A stretch of 64,000 bases of DNA, taken from NCBI RefSeq assembly GCF_900110855.1, contig NZ_FOFA01000011.1, positions 6,172 through 70,171 of the forward strand, written 5' to 3'. This DNA comes from Microlunatus flavus. Its GTDB lineage: Bacteria > Actinomycetota > Actinomycetes > Propionibacteriales > Propionibacteriaceae. Positions 1 to 8,449 of the stretch are shown here, piece after piece. The notes beneath the pieces are model-generated. The model was not told where the DNA came from. It saw only the letters and a program-made list of their open reading frames with translations, and did not search any database. Each line of letters opens with the position of its first letter. The first letter of the stretch is position 1. Both the position numbers and the translations under genes were made by a program.

Positions 1-169
1 GTCCGACGACGACGAGTCCGACGACGACGAGTCCGACGACGACGAGTCCGACGACGACGAGTCCGACGAGTCCGACGAGCAGGACGACGAGCAGGACGAC
101 GAGCAGGACGACGAGCAGGACGACGAGCAGGACGACGAGCAGGACGACGAGGGCGGCACGCGTGGCTGA
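1..169 (+). CDS. C-terminal tail of an unidentified protein, highly acidic and repetitive (partial)
   Basis: Only the last 55 codons are in the window, read from base 2 to the TGA at 167-169. The visible tail is four SDDDE units, then SDE units, then six or seven EQDD units, ending in GGTRG. Such a chain of Asp, Glu, Ser and Gln is certainly disordered and strongly negative. The stop overlaps the GTG start of the next gene by 8 bases, so the two are translated together. In other actinobacteria the gene just before this HAD-IIA/tlyA/nadK/recN cluster is often a tetratricopeptide or small unknown protein, but nothing here proves that identity. Confidence 0.75.
   Translation, partial: SDDDESDDDESDDDESDDDESDESDEQDDEQDDEQDDEQDDEQDDEQDDEGGTRG
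2..150 (+). repeat. In-frame tandem repeats coding for an acidic tail
   Basis: A 15-base unit (gacgacgacgagtcc) is repeated about four times in bases 2-61, followed by a 12-base unit (gagcaggacgac) repeated about six times to base 150. Both periods are multiples of three, so copy-number change would lengthen or shorten the encoded tail without a frameshift. Confidence 0.85.
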
Positions 170-1181
170 GGAGGCCGTGCTGGTCGACGCCTACGACGGA
201 GTCCTCTTCGACCTCGACGGGGTCATCTACCTCGGGCCGGTCGCGGTGCCGGGCGCTCCTCCCGCGCTGTCCGGCCTCCGCGGGCGCGGGGTCCCGGTCG
301 GCTTCGTGACGAACAACGCCGCCCGGCCGCCGGCCGTGGTGGCCGAGCACCTGACCGAGCTCGGGATCCCCGCGACGCGGGGTGACGTCGTCACCTCGGC
401 GCAGGCGGGCGCCCAGCTGCTGCGGCACGACCTTCCCGAGGGCGCCAAGGTGCTCCTCGTCGGCGGCGAGGGCGTCCGGGAGGCGCTCGCGGAGGCCGGC
501 CTGACGGCCGTCACCTCGGCCGACGACGAACCGGTCGCCGTGCTGCAGGGCTACGGGGTGGACCTGACCTGGCAGCAGCTCATCGAGGCCACAGTGGCCA
601 TCCACCACGGGGCCCGCTGGGTCGCCACCAACGACGACCCGACGCGTCCCACCGACCGCGGGCTGGTGCCCGGCAACGGAGCGGCCGTCGCGGCCGTGCG
701 CATGGCCGTGCCGGTGGACCCCGAGGTGGCGGGCAAGCCGTACCGACCGCTGCTCGACGAGACGGTGGCCCGGCTCGACCTCGGCCGGCCGCTCTTCGTC
801 GGCGACCGGCTCGACACCGACGTCGCCGGCGCGGTCAACGCCGGCCTCGACAGCATGCTGGTCCTCACCGGGTCGCACGGCCCCGCCGACCTGCTCGCCG
901 TCAGCCCCGACTCGCGGCCCACGCACCTCGGATACGACGTCGGTGCCCTCCTGCTCCCGCCGCTGACGGTCGAGCTGGACGGCGACGTCGCCCGGTGCGG
1001 CGGTGCCACCGCCCGGGTCGAGGACGGCCGGCTGCTGGTCGACGGGGGTCGGGCGACGACGACCGACGGCTGGGTCGCCGCGACCTGGGCTGCCGCGCAC
1101 CTGGCGTGGCGGGCGCTCGACGACGGCCACCCGCTCGACCTGTCGGGCGCCTTGGCGGCGCTCGCGGCTCGGTCGGCATAG
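162..1181 (+). CDS. HAD-IIA (NagD-like) sugar-phosphate phosphatase
   Basis: A 339-residue cytosolic HAD superfamily hydrolase of the NagD/IIA type, expected to remove phosphate from a small phosphorylated metabolite. Motif I is FDLDGVIYLG with nucleophile Asp17 and acid/base Asp19; the motif II region reads FVTNN; motif IV is VGDRLDTD near residue 215. The C-terminal 70 residues go beyond the catalytic core and resemble the sterol-carrier-like or unknown tails seen on actinobacterial homologues. The GTG at 162 overlaps the upstream stop by 8 bases and follows a purine-rich stretch. It leads the conserved tlyA-nadK-recN cluster. The substrate cannot be inferred. Confidence 0.85.
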   Translation: MAEEAVLVDAYDGVLFDLDGVIYLGPVAVPGAPPALSGLRGRGVPVGFVTNNAARPPAVVAEHLTELGIPATRGDVVTSAQAGAQLLRHDLPEGAKVLLVGGEGVREALAEAGLTAVTSADDEPVAVLQGYGVDLTWQQLIEATVAIHHGARWVATNDDPTRPTDRGLVPGNGAAVAAVRMAVPVDPEVAGKPYRPLLDETVARLDLGRPLFVGDRLDTDVAGAVNAGLDSMLVLTGSHGPADLLAVSPDSRPTHLGYDVGALLLPPLTVELDGDVARCGGATARVEDGRLLVDGGRATTTDGWVAATWAAAHLAWRALDDGHPLDLSGALAALAARSA

Positions 1182-1194
1182 CGGGCGCGCGCCG

Positions 1195-1200
1195 TAGGAT
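1195..1200 (+). promoter_or_regulatory. -10 box (TAGGAT) of a leaderless promoter
   Basis: TAGGAT ends 6 bases before the GTG at 1207, which puts the expected transcription start on the start codon. No clear -35 element is seen. Confidence 0.45.
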
Positions 1201-1206
1201 CTGCTC

Positions 1207-1542
1207 GTGCCCGCGTACCGCTCCCGGCTCTCCGGGTCCCTGTTCTCGGGGCCCTTGTTCTCGGGGCCATTGTTCTCGGGGCCCTTGCTCACGGGCCTGG
1301 GGCAGCTCGCCGAGGAGGTCGGCCAGGCCGGCCGTGCCAACCGCGAGCTGTTCGAGCAGCTCGTGGCCGCCGAGGTCGGCCGCGTCGCCGCCCGGCTCGG
1401 CCTGGTACCGGCCGCGGAGCTGAGCGAGGCGCGCCAGCACATCGACGACGCGCAGGGTCAGCTCGACGTGCTGCGGCTCGAGCTGGACGAGCTGCGGCTG
1501 AGGGTCGCGGCCCTGGAGACGGACGCCGGGTCCCGGCCGTGA
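1207..1542 (+). CDS. Small coiled-coil protein with UbiK/BMFP-like C-terminus
   Basis: A 111-residue protein. Its N-terminus holds a short internal repeat (LFSGP three times, then a degenerate unit). From about residue 38 it is helical with a heptad pattern (QLDVLRLELDELRLRVAALE). The stretch AARLGLVPAAELSEARQ followed by this coiled coil resembles the layout of proteobacterial UbiK/YqiC (BMFP family), where a short amphipathic segment precedes a trimeric coiled coil; that likeness is by eye only. The cluster usually carries a small unknown or phasin-like protein here. The GTG is 6 bases after a TAGGAT box. It overlaps the next gene by 4 bases (GTGA). Function unknown. Confidence 0.7.
   Translation: MPAYRSRLSGSLFSGPLFSGPLFSGPLLTGLGQLAEEVGQAGRANRELFEQLVAAEVGRVAARLGLVPAAELSEARQHIDDAQGQLDVLRLELDELRLRVAALETDAGSRP
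1240..1299 (+). repeat. Four 15-base tandem units inside a coding region
   Basis: Units of the form ttgttctcggggccc occur in a row; the last is degenerate. They code for the LFSGP repeats at the N-terminus of the small coiled-coil protein. Confidence 0.8.
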
Positions 1543-1748
1543 CCGAACACCACCAGCAGCCCGACCTCGAGCCCGACCAGGACGTGCCGCCCGGCGCGCC
1601 CGAGACCGGTGACGCCCGCGTCGACGCGGCACTGGGCGGGGTGGCGGGCCTGGACGACGTCGACGTGGACGAGCACGCCGAGCGGCTGGGCGCGGCGCAC
1701 GCCGCGCTGCAGGAGGTGCTGCGGCAGCCCGCCGACCCGCAGCCGTGA
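1539..1748 (+). CDS. Small acidic protein of unknown function
   Basis: A 69-residue acidic protein rich in Asp, Glu, Gln and Pro, with a C-terminal helix (DEHAERLGAAHAALQEVL). Its GTG overlaps the previous stop (GTGA) and its own TGA overlaps the tlyA GTG in the same way, so it is sandwiched in a translationally coupled series. Small proteins of this kind sit before tlyA in many actinobacteria. I recognise no domain. Confidence 0.75.
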   Translation: MTEHHQQPDLEPDQDVPPGAPETGDARVDAALGGVAGLDDVDVDEHAERLGAAHAALQEVLRQPADPQP

Positions 1749-2524
1749 CGACGGTCCGCCTCGACCGTGCGCTGGTCGAACGCGGTCTCGCCCGGTCCCG
1801 CAGCCAGGCCCAGGAGCTCATCCGGTCCGGCCGCGTCGTCCTCGAGGGCCGCGACGACCTGCGGCCCTCGGACCCGGTGCGGGACGGCGACCGCCTGGAG
1901 GCACGGACCGACCCGTACGTGTCCCGGGCCGCGCACAAGCTGCTCGGCGCCCTCGACGACCTGGGCCTCGACGACCTGACCGGGACCCGGCTCGCGCTCG
2001 ACGCAGGTTCGTCGACGGGCGGGTTCACGCAGGTCCTGCTGGAGCGGGGCGTCAGTGAGGTCCACGCGGTCGACGTCGGGACCGACCAGCTCGTGCCGCT
2101 GCTCCGCGACGACCCGCGCGTGCACGTCCACGAGCGGACGAACCTGCGCGACCTGACCCCCGACGTCCTCGGCGGGCGCCTCGTCGACCTCGTCGTCGCC
2201 GACGTCTCCTTCATCTCCCTGACCCTGCTGCTCGAGCGCTTCGCAGCGGTCAGCCGCGACGACGGCCGGTGGCTGCTCATGGTCAAGCCGCAGTTCGAGG
2301 TGGGCCGCGAGGCGCTCGGCAAGGACGGCGTGGTGCGTGACCCCGCCCTGCACCGCCGCGCCGTCGAGGGCGTCGCCGACGCGGCGGCGGCGCTGGGCTG
2401 GCGCGTGCGCGCCGTGGTCGCGAGCCGGCTGCCGGGGCCGGCCGGCAACCGCGAGTTCTTCGTCGACCTGGGCCGCGCGCCGGGCGTCGTCCCGGGGCGG
2501 GCGTGGGAGTCGTCCCTATGCTGA
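1745..2524 (+). CDS. tlyA: TlyA family 2'-O-methyltransferase of 16S and 23S rRNA
   Basis: A 259-residue cytosolic methyltransferase. TlyA modifies 16S and 23S rRNA with 2'-O-methyl groups and in mycobacteria makes ribosomes sensitive to capreomycin. Residues 1-60 form an S4 RNA-binding domain (VRLDRALVERGLARSRSQAQ). The SAM-binding motif LDAGSSTGGFT is at 85-95. Lys65 in RAAHKLLGAL and the Lys and Glu of VKPQFEVG near residue 180 fit the KDKE catalytic set. The GTG overlaps the previous stop (GTGA). The last codons contain the -10 box that appears to serve nadK. Confidence 0.95.
   Translation: MTTVRLDRALVERGLARSRSQAQELIRSGRVVLEGRDDLRPSDPVRDGDRLEARTDPYVSRAAHKLLGALDDLGLDDLTGTRLALDAGSSTGGFTQVLLERGVSEVHAVDVGTDQLVPLLRDDPRVHVHERTNLRDLTPDVLGGRLVDLVVADVSFISLTLLLERFAAVSRDDGRWLLMVKPQFEVGREALGKDGVVRDPALHRRAVEGVADAAAALGWRVRAVVASRLPGPAGNREFFVDLGRAPGVVPGRAWESSLC
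2517..2522 (+). promoter_or_regulatory. -10 box (TATGCT) for nadK, inside the end of tlyA
   Basis: TATGCT overlaps the last codons of tlyA and ends 6 bases before the nadK GTG at 2529, the same layout as the other leaderless starts in the window. Confidence 0.4.
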
Positions 2525-2528
2525 CGCG

Positions 2529-3623
2529 GTGACGACCGCTCCCGGGCCCACGCGCCGCGTCGCCGTGCTCACCCACATGGGCCGGCCCACCGCGATCGCC
2601 GCGGCGACCCGCCTCATCGAGGGCCTGCTGCGGGCGGGCGTCACCAGCGTCCTGCCCCCGGGCGACGAGGAGTGCCTCCCGCGCGCGCTCGCCCGGACCG
2701 TCGAACCGCTCGGCCCGCCGGACGAATCCCCGGAGGTCGAGCTGATGGTCGTCCTCGGCGGCGACGGCTCGATCCTGCGCGGCACCGAGTGGGTGCTGCG
2801 CGCCGACCTGCCCCTGCTCGGGGTCAACCTCGGCCACGTCGGCTTCCTCGCCGAGGCCGAGTCGTCGGAGGTCGACAGCATCGTCACGCGCATCGTCGAC
2901 CGCTCGTACGCCGTCGAGCAGCGCTCCACCATCGAGGTCACCCTGCGCGAGTGCGCGAGCGGCGAGGTCGTCTGGTCGTCCTACGCCGTCAACGAGGTCT
3001 CGGTCGAGAAGGCCTCCCGCGAGCGCATGCTCGAGGTCCTCGTCGAGGTCGACGGCCGCCCCCTCTCGCGATGGGCCTGCGACGGCGTGCTGATGGCCAC
3101 GCCGACGGGTTCGACCGCGTACGCCTTCTCCGCCGGCGGCCCCGTGATGTGGCCGAACGTCGACGCGCTGCTCGTCGTCCCGCTCAGCGCGCACGCGCTG
3201 TTCGCCCGCCCGCTGGTGCTCGGACCCACCTCGCGCGTCGTCATCCAGCTCATCGAACGTTCCCAGACCGACGGCGTCGTCTGGTGCGACGGGCGCCGCT
3301 CCGCGGAGCTGCGCGACGGCCTGCAGATCGAGGTGCAGCAGGGCGCGCACCGGCTGCTGCTCGCGCGGCTGTCGGAAGCGCCCTTCACCGACCGGCTGGT
3401 CAACAAGTTCGGGCTGCGGGTCGAGGGCTGGCGCGGCGAGGCCGAGGACCGCGTCTCCGAGGAGGACCGCGAGACCATCGCCGGGCAGGAGGCGGCCCTC
3501 GACGACGACGACGACGACGAGCCCGACGCGTCCGAGGAGTCCAAGCAGCCCGGGGAGGGCCGCGAGCAGCACCGGCGTCCCGGACCCGCTCCCGTCGGCG
3601 CCGACGACATGGGGATCCGGTGA
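2529..3623 (+). CDS. nadK: NAD kinase
   Basis: Phosphorylates NAD to NADP. The 364-residue product starts at the GTG (VTTAPGPTRRVAVLTHMGR), just after the tlyA stop; the longer open frame upstream lies inside tlyA and is not used. GGDGSILRG at 77-85 is the signature GGDG loop, and PTGSTAYAFSAGGP near 190 is the second conserved NAD-binding segment. Most bacterial NadK proteins are close to 300 residues; the excess is a C-terminal tail of about 55 residues with a run of six Asp (a GAC microsatellite) followed by Glu, Ser, Gln and Arg, probably disordered. It is followed within 5 bases by recN. Confidence 0.95.
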   Translation: MTTAPGPTRRVAVLTHMGRPTAIAAATRLIEGLLRAGVTSVLPPGDEECLPRALARTVEPLGPPDESPEVELMVVLGGDGSILRGTEWVLRADLPLLGVNLGHVGFLAEAESSEVDSIVTRIVDRSYAVEQRSTIEVTLRECASGEVVWSSYAVNEVSVEKASRERMLEVLVEVDGRPLSRWACDGVLMATPTGSTAYAFSAGGPVMWPNVDALLVVPLSAHALFARPLVLGPTSRVVIQLIERSQTDGVVWCDGRRSAELRDGLQIEVQQGAHRLLLARLSEAPFTDRLVNKFGLRVEGWRGEAEDRVSEEDRETIAGQEAALDDDDDDEPDASEESKQPGEGREQHRRPGPAPVGADDMGIR

Positions 3624-3627
3624 CGCC

Positions 3628-5352
3628 GTGATCGCCGAGCTCCACATCCGGGACCTCGGCGTCATCAGCGACGCCGTCGTCGAGCCGCACCCCGGCCTGA
3701 CCGTCGTCACCGGGGAGACCGGTGCGGGCAAGACGATGATCGTCACCGGCATCGGCCTGCTGCTCGGCGACCGCGCCGACCCGCGTGCGGTCCGCGTCGG
3801 CACGCCGCGCGCCGTGGTGGAGGGGCGCCTGGTCGTGCCCGAGGGGGCCCAGGGCGACGGCGAGGACGACGGCCTCGTCGGCCGGGTCCGGGAGGCGGGC
3901 GGCGACCTCGACGACGACGAGCTGGTCGTCGCGCGCCACGTGACCGCGGCGGGGCGCTCCCGGGCCTTCCTGGGCGGCGCCCAGGTGCCCGTCTCGGTGT
4001 GCGCCGAGGTGACGACGGAGCTGGTGGCGATCCACGGGCAGTCCGAGCAGGTGCGCCTGGCCGCGCCGGGGCGCCAGCGCGAGCTGCTCGACGCGTACGC
4101 CGGGTCGGGGTTGGCCACCGGCCTGGGGGAGTACCGGCGGCGCTGGACCGCCCACCGCGCGGCCCGGGTCGAGCTCGACGCCCTGGTGGCGGCCGGCGCG
4201 GAGCGGGCGCGCGAGGTCGAGCTGCTGCGCTTCGGGCTGGAGCAGGTCGCCGCCGTCGCGCCCGAGGCCGGGGAGGACGTCGCCCTGGCGGCCGAGGCCA
4301 CCCGTCTGCAGAACGCCGACGACCTGCGCCTGTCCGTGGGCGGTGCGCTCGCCGCCCTCGCGGGCGACCCGGACGACCCGGCCGACGCGGGCGGCGCATC
4401 GGCCGCCCTGGCGGCCGCCCGCCGCAGCCTCGAGCACGCGGCCTCGGACCCCGCGCTGGAGGCCCTCGCCGGTCGTGTCGCCGAGGCGTCGTACCTGCTC
4501 GACGACGTCGGTTCCGACCTCGCCCGCTACCTCGACGACCTGGTCGCCGACCCGGCCCGGCTCGAGTGGGTCGCGGCGCGCCGCTCGCAGCTGGCCGGGC
4601 TGACCCGCGCGTACGGGCCGAGCGTGGACGACGCGCTGATGTGGGCGGCGGAGGCCTCGGAACGGCTGGTCGAGCTCGAGGGCGGCGACGACCGGATCGA
4701 CGCGCTGCGCGTCCAGCTCGAGGAGTCCGAGGCCGACCTGCGCCGGCGCGCGGCCGACCTGACGGACCTGCGCACCCAGGCCGCCGAGGGCTTCGCCGCC
4801 GCGGTGGCCGCCGAGCTGGGGGCGCTCGCCATGCCCCACGCCCGGCTCACCTTCGTCGTGACGCCGGCGGCGCTGGGCCCGTACGGCGCCGACACGGTGG
4901 ACCTGCTGTTCACGGCCAACCCGGGCAGCGAGCCCCGCAGCCTCGGCAAGGTCGCCTCGGGCGGCGAGCTCTCCCGGGTCCGGCTGGCGCTGGAGGTCGT
5001 GCTCGCCGCGGACCGTCCCGGCGGCACGCTCGTGTTCGACGAGGTGGACGCCGGCGTCGGCGGGCGCGTCGCCGTGGAGATCGGGCGCCGGCTCGCCGAG
5101 CTCGCCCGGCACAGCCAGGTCGTCGTGGTCACGCACCTCGCGCAGGTGGCGGCCTTCGCCGACCGGCACTTCGTCGTCGTCAAGGCCGACGACGGTCAGG
5201 TCACGACCAGCGGCGTCGTGCAGCTGCCCGAGCAGGAGCGCACGGCCGAGCTCGCGCGGATGATGGCGGGCCTGGAGACGACGGACTCGGCGCTCGCGCA
5301 CGCGGGCGAGCTGGTCGAGCTGGCCGCCTCGGCACGTTCCGGGAGCCGCTGA
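3628..5352 (+). CDS. recN: DNA repair protein RecN
   Basis: A 574-residue SMC-like ATPase acting in double-strand break repair. Walker A is GETGAGKT at 29-36. The ABC signature is ASGGELSRVRLALE and Walker B is LVFDEVDAGVGG in the C-terminal lobe, with a coiled-coil and hinge region between (about 150-370) that is rich in Ala, Glu and Arg. Length is normal for the family. The GTG at 3628 is 5 bases after the nadK stop, so the two are co-transcribed. The order tlyA, nadK, recN is conserved across actinobacteria. Confidence 0.96.
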   Translation: MIAELHIRDLGVISDAVVEPHPGLTVVTGETGAGKTMIVTGIGLLLGDRADPRAVRVGTPRAVVEGRLVVPEGAQGDGEDDGLVGRVREAGGDLDDDELVVARHVTAAGRSRAFLGGAQVPVSVCAEVTTELVAIHGQSEQVRLAAPGRQRELLDAYAGSGLATGLGEYRRRWTAHRAARVELDALVAAGAERAREVELLRFGLEQVAAVAPEAGEDVALAAEATRLQNADDLRLSVGGALAALAGDPDDPADAGGASAALAAARRSLEHAASDPALEALAGRVAEASYLLDDVGSDLARYLDDLVADPARLEWVAARRSQLAGLTRAYGPSVDDALMWAAEASERLVELEGGDDRIDALRVQLEESEADLRRRAADLTDLRTQAAEGFAAAVAAELGALAMPHARLTFVVTPAALGPYGADTVDLLFTANPGSEPRSLGKVASGGELSRVRLALEVVLAADRPGGTLVFDEVDAGVGGRVAVEIGRRLAELARHSQVVVVTHLAQVAAFADRHFVVVKADDGQVTTSGVVQLPEQERTAELARMMAGLETTDSALAHAGELVELAASARSGSR

Positions 5353-5404
5353 CCCGAGCGGCGCGCGTCTTCGCCCGAGCCCTGGAGCCGTCACCCGTGG
5401 GAGG

Positions 5405-6598
5405 ATGGCCGGCGAGATGAGACTGCCCGCCCTCCTGCGCCGCCACGCCGAGCCGGCGGAGGTCGGTGGTGTGGCGCGCCTGGACCGGCGCACGAAGAAC
5501 CTCACCAAGCGGCTGCGCCCGGGCGAGGTGGCGGTCATCCACCACGTCGACCTGGACCGGGTGAGCGCCGAGGCGCTCGTGGCCACGGGGGTCAGCGTCG
5601 TCGTCAACGCGGTGCGCTCGGTGTCGGGCCGCTACCCGAACCTCGGCCCGAGCATCCTGCTCGAGGCCGGCATCCCGCTCATCGACGACGTCGGTGAGGA
5701 CGTGTTCACCCTCGTGACGGAGGGGGACCGCCTGGTCGTCGACGGCGGCCGGCTGCTCGACGTCACCGGGGCGGTCGTGGCGAGCGGCACGCTGATGACG
5801 ACCGAGGTGCTCGAGGAGCAGCTCGAGCAGGCGCGGGCCGGGCTGTCGGACCAGATCGACGCCTTCGCGCTCAACACCATGACCTACCTCCGCGAGGAGA
5901 AGGAGCTGCTGCTCGAGGGCGTCGGCGTCCCCGAGATCCGCACGCGCATCGAGGGGCGCCACGTCCTGATCGTCGTGCGCGGCTACGACTACCGCGGCGA
6001 CCTCGACACGCTGCGGCCCTACATCTCCGAGTACAAGCCGCTGCTCATCGGCGTCGACGGCGGCGCGGACGCGCTGATGGAGGCGGGCTACAAGCCCGAC
6101 ATGATCGTCGGGGACATGGACTCCTGCTCCGACGCCGCCCTGCAGTGCGGGGCGGAGCTGGTGCTGCACGCCTACCGCGACGGCCGGACGCCGGCGCTCG
6201 AGCGCGTCGAGAAGCTGGGCCTGGAGGCCGTCGTCTTCCCCGCGCTCGGCACGAGCGAGGACGCCGCGATGCTGCTCGCCGACTCGTACGGCGCCCGACT
6301 GATGGTCGCCGTGGGAACCCACCTGTCGCTGGTGGAGTTCCTGGACAAGGGACGCGCCGGCATGGCGTCGACCTTTCTCACCCGGCTGCGGGTGGGGTCC
6401 AAGCTCGTCGACGCCAAGGGCGTCTCGCGGATCTACCGCAGCCAGGTCAAGGGCTGGCACCTGGCGCTGCTCGTGCTGTCGGGGATCGTCGCGCTGGTCA
6501 CCGCGCTGGCGATGACCGACGTCGGCGGGGCGATGGGCAGCCTGCTGGTGGCCCGCCTGCGCGACCTCGCGTACTGGATCAAGGAACTCTTCACGTGA
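5405..6598 (+). CDS. steA: SteA, putative cytokinetic ring protein
   Basis: A 397-residue protein matching the SteA family (Rv1697 type), linked in corynebacteria to cell separation and peptidoglycan hydrolase control together with SteB. The N-terminal region carries RRTKNLTKRLRPGEVAVIHH and the central region IGVDGGADALMEAG with IVGDMDSCSDAAL, a thiamin-pyrophosphokinase-like fold. A single membrane helix lies near residues 350-372 (LALLVLSGIVALVTALA) before a short tail. The ATG at 5405 or the one at 5417 could be the start; purine-rich gggagg precedes the first. Its stop overlaps the next GTG by 4 bases. Confidence 0.88.
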   Translation: MAGEMRLPALLRRHAEPAEVGGVARLDRRTKNLTKRLRPGEVAVIHHVDLDRVSAEALVATGVSVVVNAVRSVSGRYPNLGPSILLEAGIPLIDDVGEDVFTLVTEGDRLVVDGGRLLDVTGAVVASGTLMTTEVLEEQLEQARAGLSDQIDAFALNTMTYLREEKELLLEGVGVPEIRTRIEGRHVLIVVRGYDYRGDLDTLRPYISEYKPLLIGVDGGADALMEAGYKPDMIVGDMDSCSDAALQCGAELVLHAYRDGRTPALERVEKLGLEAVVFPALGTSEDAAMLLADSYGARLMVAVGTHLSLVEFLDKGRAGMASTFLTRLRVGSKLVDAKGVSRIYRSQVKGWHLALLVLSGIVALVTALAMTDVGGAMGSLLVARLRDLAYWIKELFT

Positions 6599-7527
6599 TC
6601 AACTTCCGCTACCACATCGTGTCGCTGATGGCGGTGTTCCTCGCGCTCGCTGTCGGCATCGCCGTGGGCGTGACGCTCAGCCCCTCGGTCGACCAGGGCA
6701 TCATCACGCAGGCCCAGCAGGACCGGCAGCAGGTCACCCAGCTGCGCGCCGAGATCGACCGGCGCACGAACCTCGACAACTACCGCAACACCTACGACCA
6801 GCGCACCGCGACGCTCGTCCTCGCCGGCGAGCTGAACGACACCAGGGTCGCCGTCGTCGCGATGCCCGACGCGCCGAGCTCGACGGTCACCGCCGTGGCC
6901 GACGCGGTCGCCCAGGCCGGCGGGCGCGTGGTGAGCCAGGTCAAGGTCCGCTCCGAGGTGTTCGACCCGACGCAGGCCTCCACGGTCGAGGAGGCGGTCG
7001 CGCCCCTGGCCGAGGTCGGCCTCACGGACTCGATGAGCCCGGCCGCGAAGGTCGGCTGGTGCCTGGCGCGGGCGGTCGCGTCCAAGCAGACGACCGCGCG
7101 CGACGACTACGCCAAGAACGTCGGGCGCACCCTGTCCGACGCCGGCCTCGCCGACGTCCGCGACGACACCGACGACTACGCGCAGCTCGTCCTCGTCGTG
7201 ACCGCGCCGACCTCGCCGCAGCCGGTGGACACCGCGCTGACGACCGCCCACGTCGAGCTCGAGACGGCGCTGAAGGAGCAGGCCGGCGCCGCCGAGCGGG
7301 TCGGGGTCGTCGTCGCCGGGCCGAACAGCGCCGGGCTCACGGGCACCGACGTCGGGGCCGTGCGCACGACGTCGCCGGCCTCGTCCGAGCTCAGCACCGT
7401 CGACGTCGCCGACCTGCCGAGCGGCGTCGTGACCACCGTGCTGGCCGGCAAGGAGCAGCTGATGGGCCAGCAGGGCCACTACGGCGCCCTGGCCCGGGCG
7501 GACGACGCGCTGCCCACGGTGCGCTAG
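6595..7527 (+). CDS. steB: SteB / MctB-like secreted envelope protein (annotated elsewhere as copper transporter)
   Basis: A 310-residue protein beginning [25 protein letters not shown]: a short cytoplasmic end and one membrane anchor or signal (about 8-27). A coiled-coil segment follows ([17 protein letters not shown]) and then a long extracytoplasmic domain. This is the family of Rv1698, described both as MctB (copper efflux in mycobacteria) and as SteB (partner of SteA in division). I see no Cys/Met/His metal cluster: only one Cys. Position next to steA favours the division role. The GTG at 6595 overlaps the steA stop (GTGA); the longer upstream frame is inside steA. Confidence 0.85.
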   Translation: MINFRYHIVSLMAVFLALAVGIAVGVTLSPSVDQGIITQAQQDRQQVTQLRAEIDRRTNLDNYRNTYDQRTATLVLAGELNDTRVAVVAMPDAPSSTVTAVADAVAQAGGRVVSQVKVRSEVFDPTQASTVEEAVAPLAEVGLTDSMSPAAKVGWCLARAVASKQTTARDDYAKNVGRTLSDAGLADVRDDTDDYAQLVLVVTAPTSPQPVDTALTTAHVELETALKEQAGAAERVGVVVAGPNSAGLTGTDVGAVRTTSPASSELSTVDVADLPSGVVTTVLAGKEQLMGQQGHYGALARADDALPTVR

Positions 7528-7531
7528 GGCG

Positions 7532-7580
7532 CACGTGGAGAAGCACGTGGAGAAGCACGTCGAGGAGCACGGGAAGACGC
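7532..7580 (+). repeat. 12-base tandem repeat coding for HVEK units
   Basis: cacgtggagaag occurs twice, then cacgtcgaggag and cacgggaagacg. The encoded N-terminus reads [16 protein letters not shown]. Two of the units each contain a GTG that could initiate translation. Confidence 0.8.
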
Positions 7581-8431
7581 ACGGGGCGGCGTACGGGCGC
7601 GCGGTCCGCACCCTCGCGGCGGTGGCACCCGCGGCCGTCGCCGGGGTGCTCGGCGCGGTCGCGGTCGGACGGACCGACGAGGAGCGGGCCCGGCCCTGGC
7701 GCCGGACGAACCACGCCGGCGCCTCGGTGACCCTGCTCGAGGGGCCGGTCGCCGTCGGCGCCGCGCTGCTCGGGTGCGCGGTCGACGCCCTGACCGGCGC
7801 GCCCGCCGCCCGCACGGGCGCCGTCGCGGTGGCCGTGGCCGGCGCCGGGGTGGTCGGCGCGTACGACGACCTGGCCGGCAGCGCGCAGGCACGCGGGTTC
7901 CGCGGGCACCTGAGCGCGCTGCGCCACGGACGTCTGACCAGCGGCACCGTCAAGATCGTCGGCGTCGGCCTCAGCGGCCTGGGGGCGGCGGTGCTGCTGA
8001 CCCGGGGGAGGCCCACGAGGGGAGCGGGACGCGTCGCCGACGTGCTCGTGGACACCGCGCTCGTCGCCGGCACCGCGAACCTGGTCAACCTGCTCGACCT
8101 GAGGCCCGGCCGGGCCGCCAAGGTCGTCGTGCTGCTGAGCGCGCCCCTCGCCCGGCGGGGCGGGGGACCGGCGCTCGGCGCCGCGCTCGGCAGCCTGCCC
8201 ACCGACCTCGCCGCACGTTCCATGCTCGGCGACTGCGGCGCGAACGCCCTCGGCGCCGCGACGGCGACCGCCGCGGCCGCGTCCCTGCCGCGTCCGGCGC
8301 GGCTGCTCGCCCTCGCCGGCGTCGCCGCGCTGAACCTGGCCAGCGAGCGCGTCAGCTTCACCGCCGTCATCGCCCGGACGCCGGTGCTCGCCTGGCTCGA
8401 CGGGCTCGGGCGCCGCCCCACCGCCGTATGA
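7535..8431 (+). CDS. MraY/WecA-like membrane glycosyl-1-phosphate transferase
   Basis: A 298-residue polytopic membrane protein. It keeps three landmarks of the polyprenyl-phosphate sugar-1-phosphate transferase superfamily: the Asp pair in [22 protein letters not shown] (family form N-x-x-N-x-x-D-G), and [11 protein letters not shown] (family form GDxGS/A). About eight Ala/Val/Leu-rich helices are visible. The N-terminus is odd: repeated HVEK units give a His-rich, charged cytoplasmic end. It lies between steB and murJ, as in other actinobacteria, so a role in lipid-linked cell-wall precursor synthesis is likely; the substrate is unknown. Several in-frame GTG codons in the repeat leave the exact start uncertain. 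Confidence 0.8.
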   Translation: MEKHVEKHVEEHGKTHGAAYGRAVRTLAAVAPAAVAGVLGAVAVGRTDEERARPWRRTNHAGASVTLLEGPVAVGAALLGCAVDALTGAPAARTGAVAVAVAGAGVVGAYDDLAGSAQARGFRGHLSALRHGRLTSGTVKIVGVGLSGLGAAVLLTRGRPTRGAGRVADVLVDTALVAGTANLVNLLDLRPGRAAKVVVLLSAPLARRGGGPALGAALGSLPTDLAARSMLGDCGANALGAATATAAAASLPRPARLLALAGVAALNLASERVSFTAVIARTPVLAWLDGLGRRPTAV

Positions 8432-8449
8432 GCCGGGGGTGAGGCGGGG

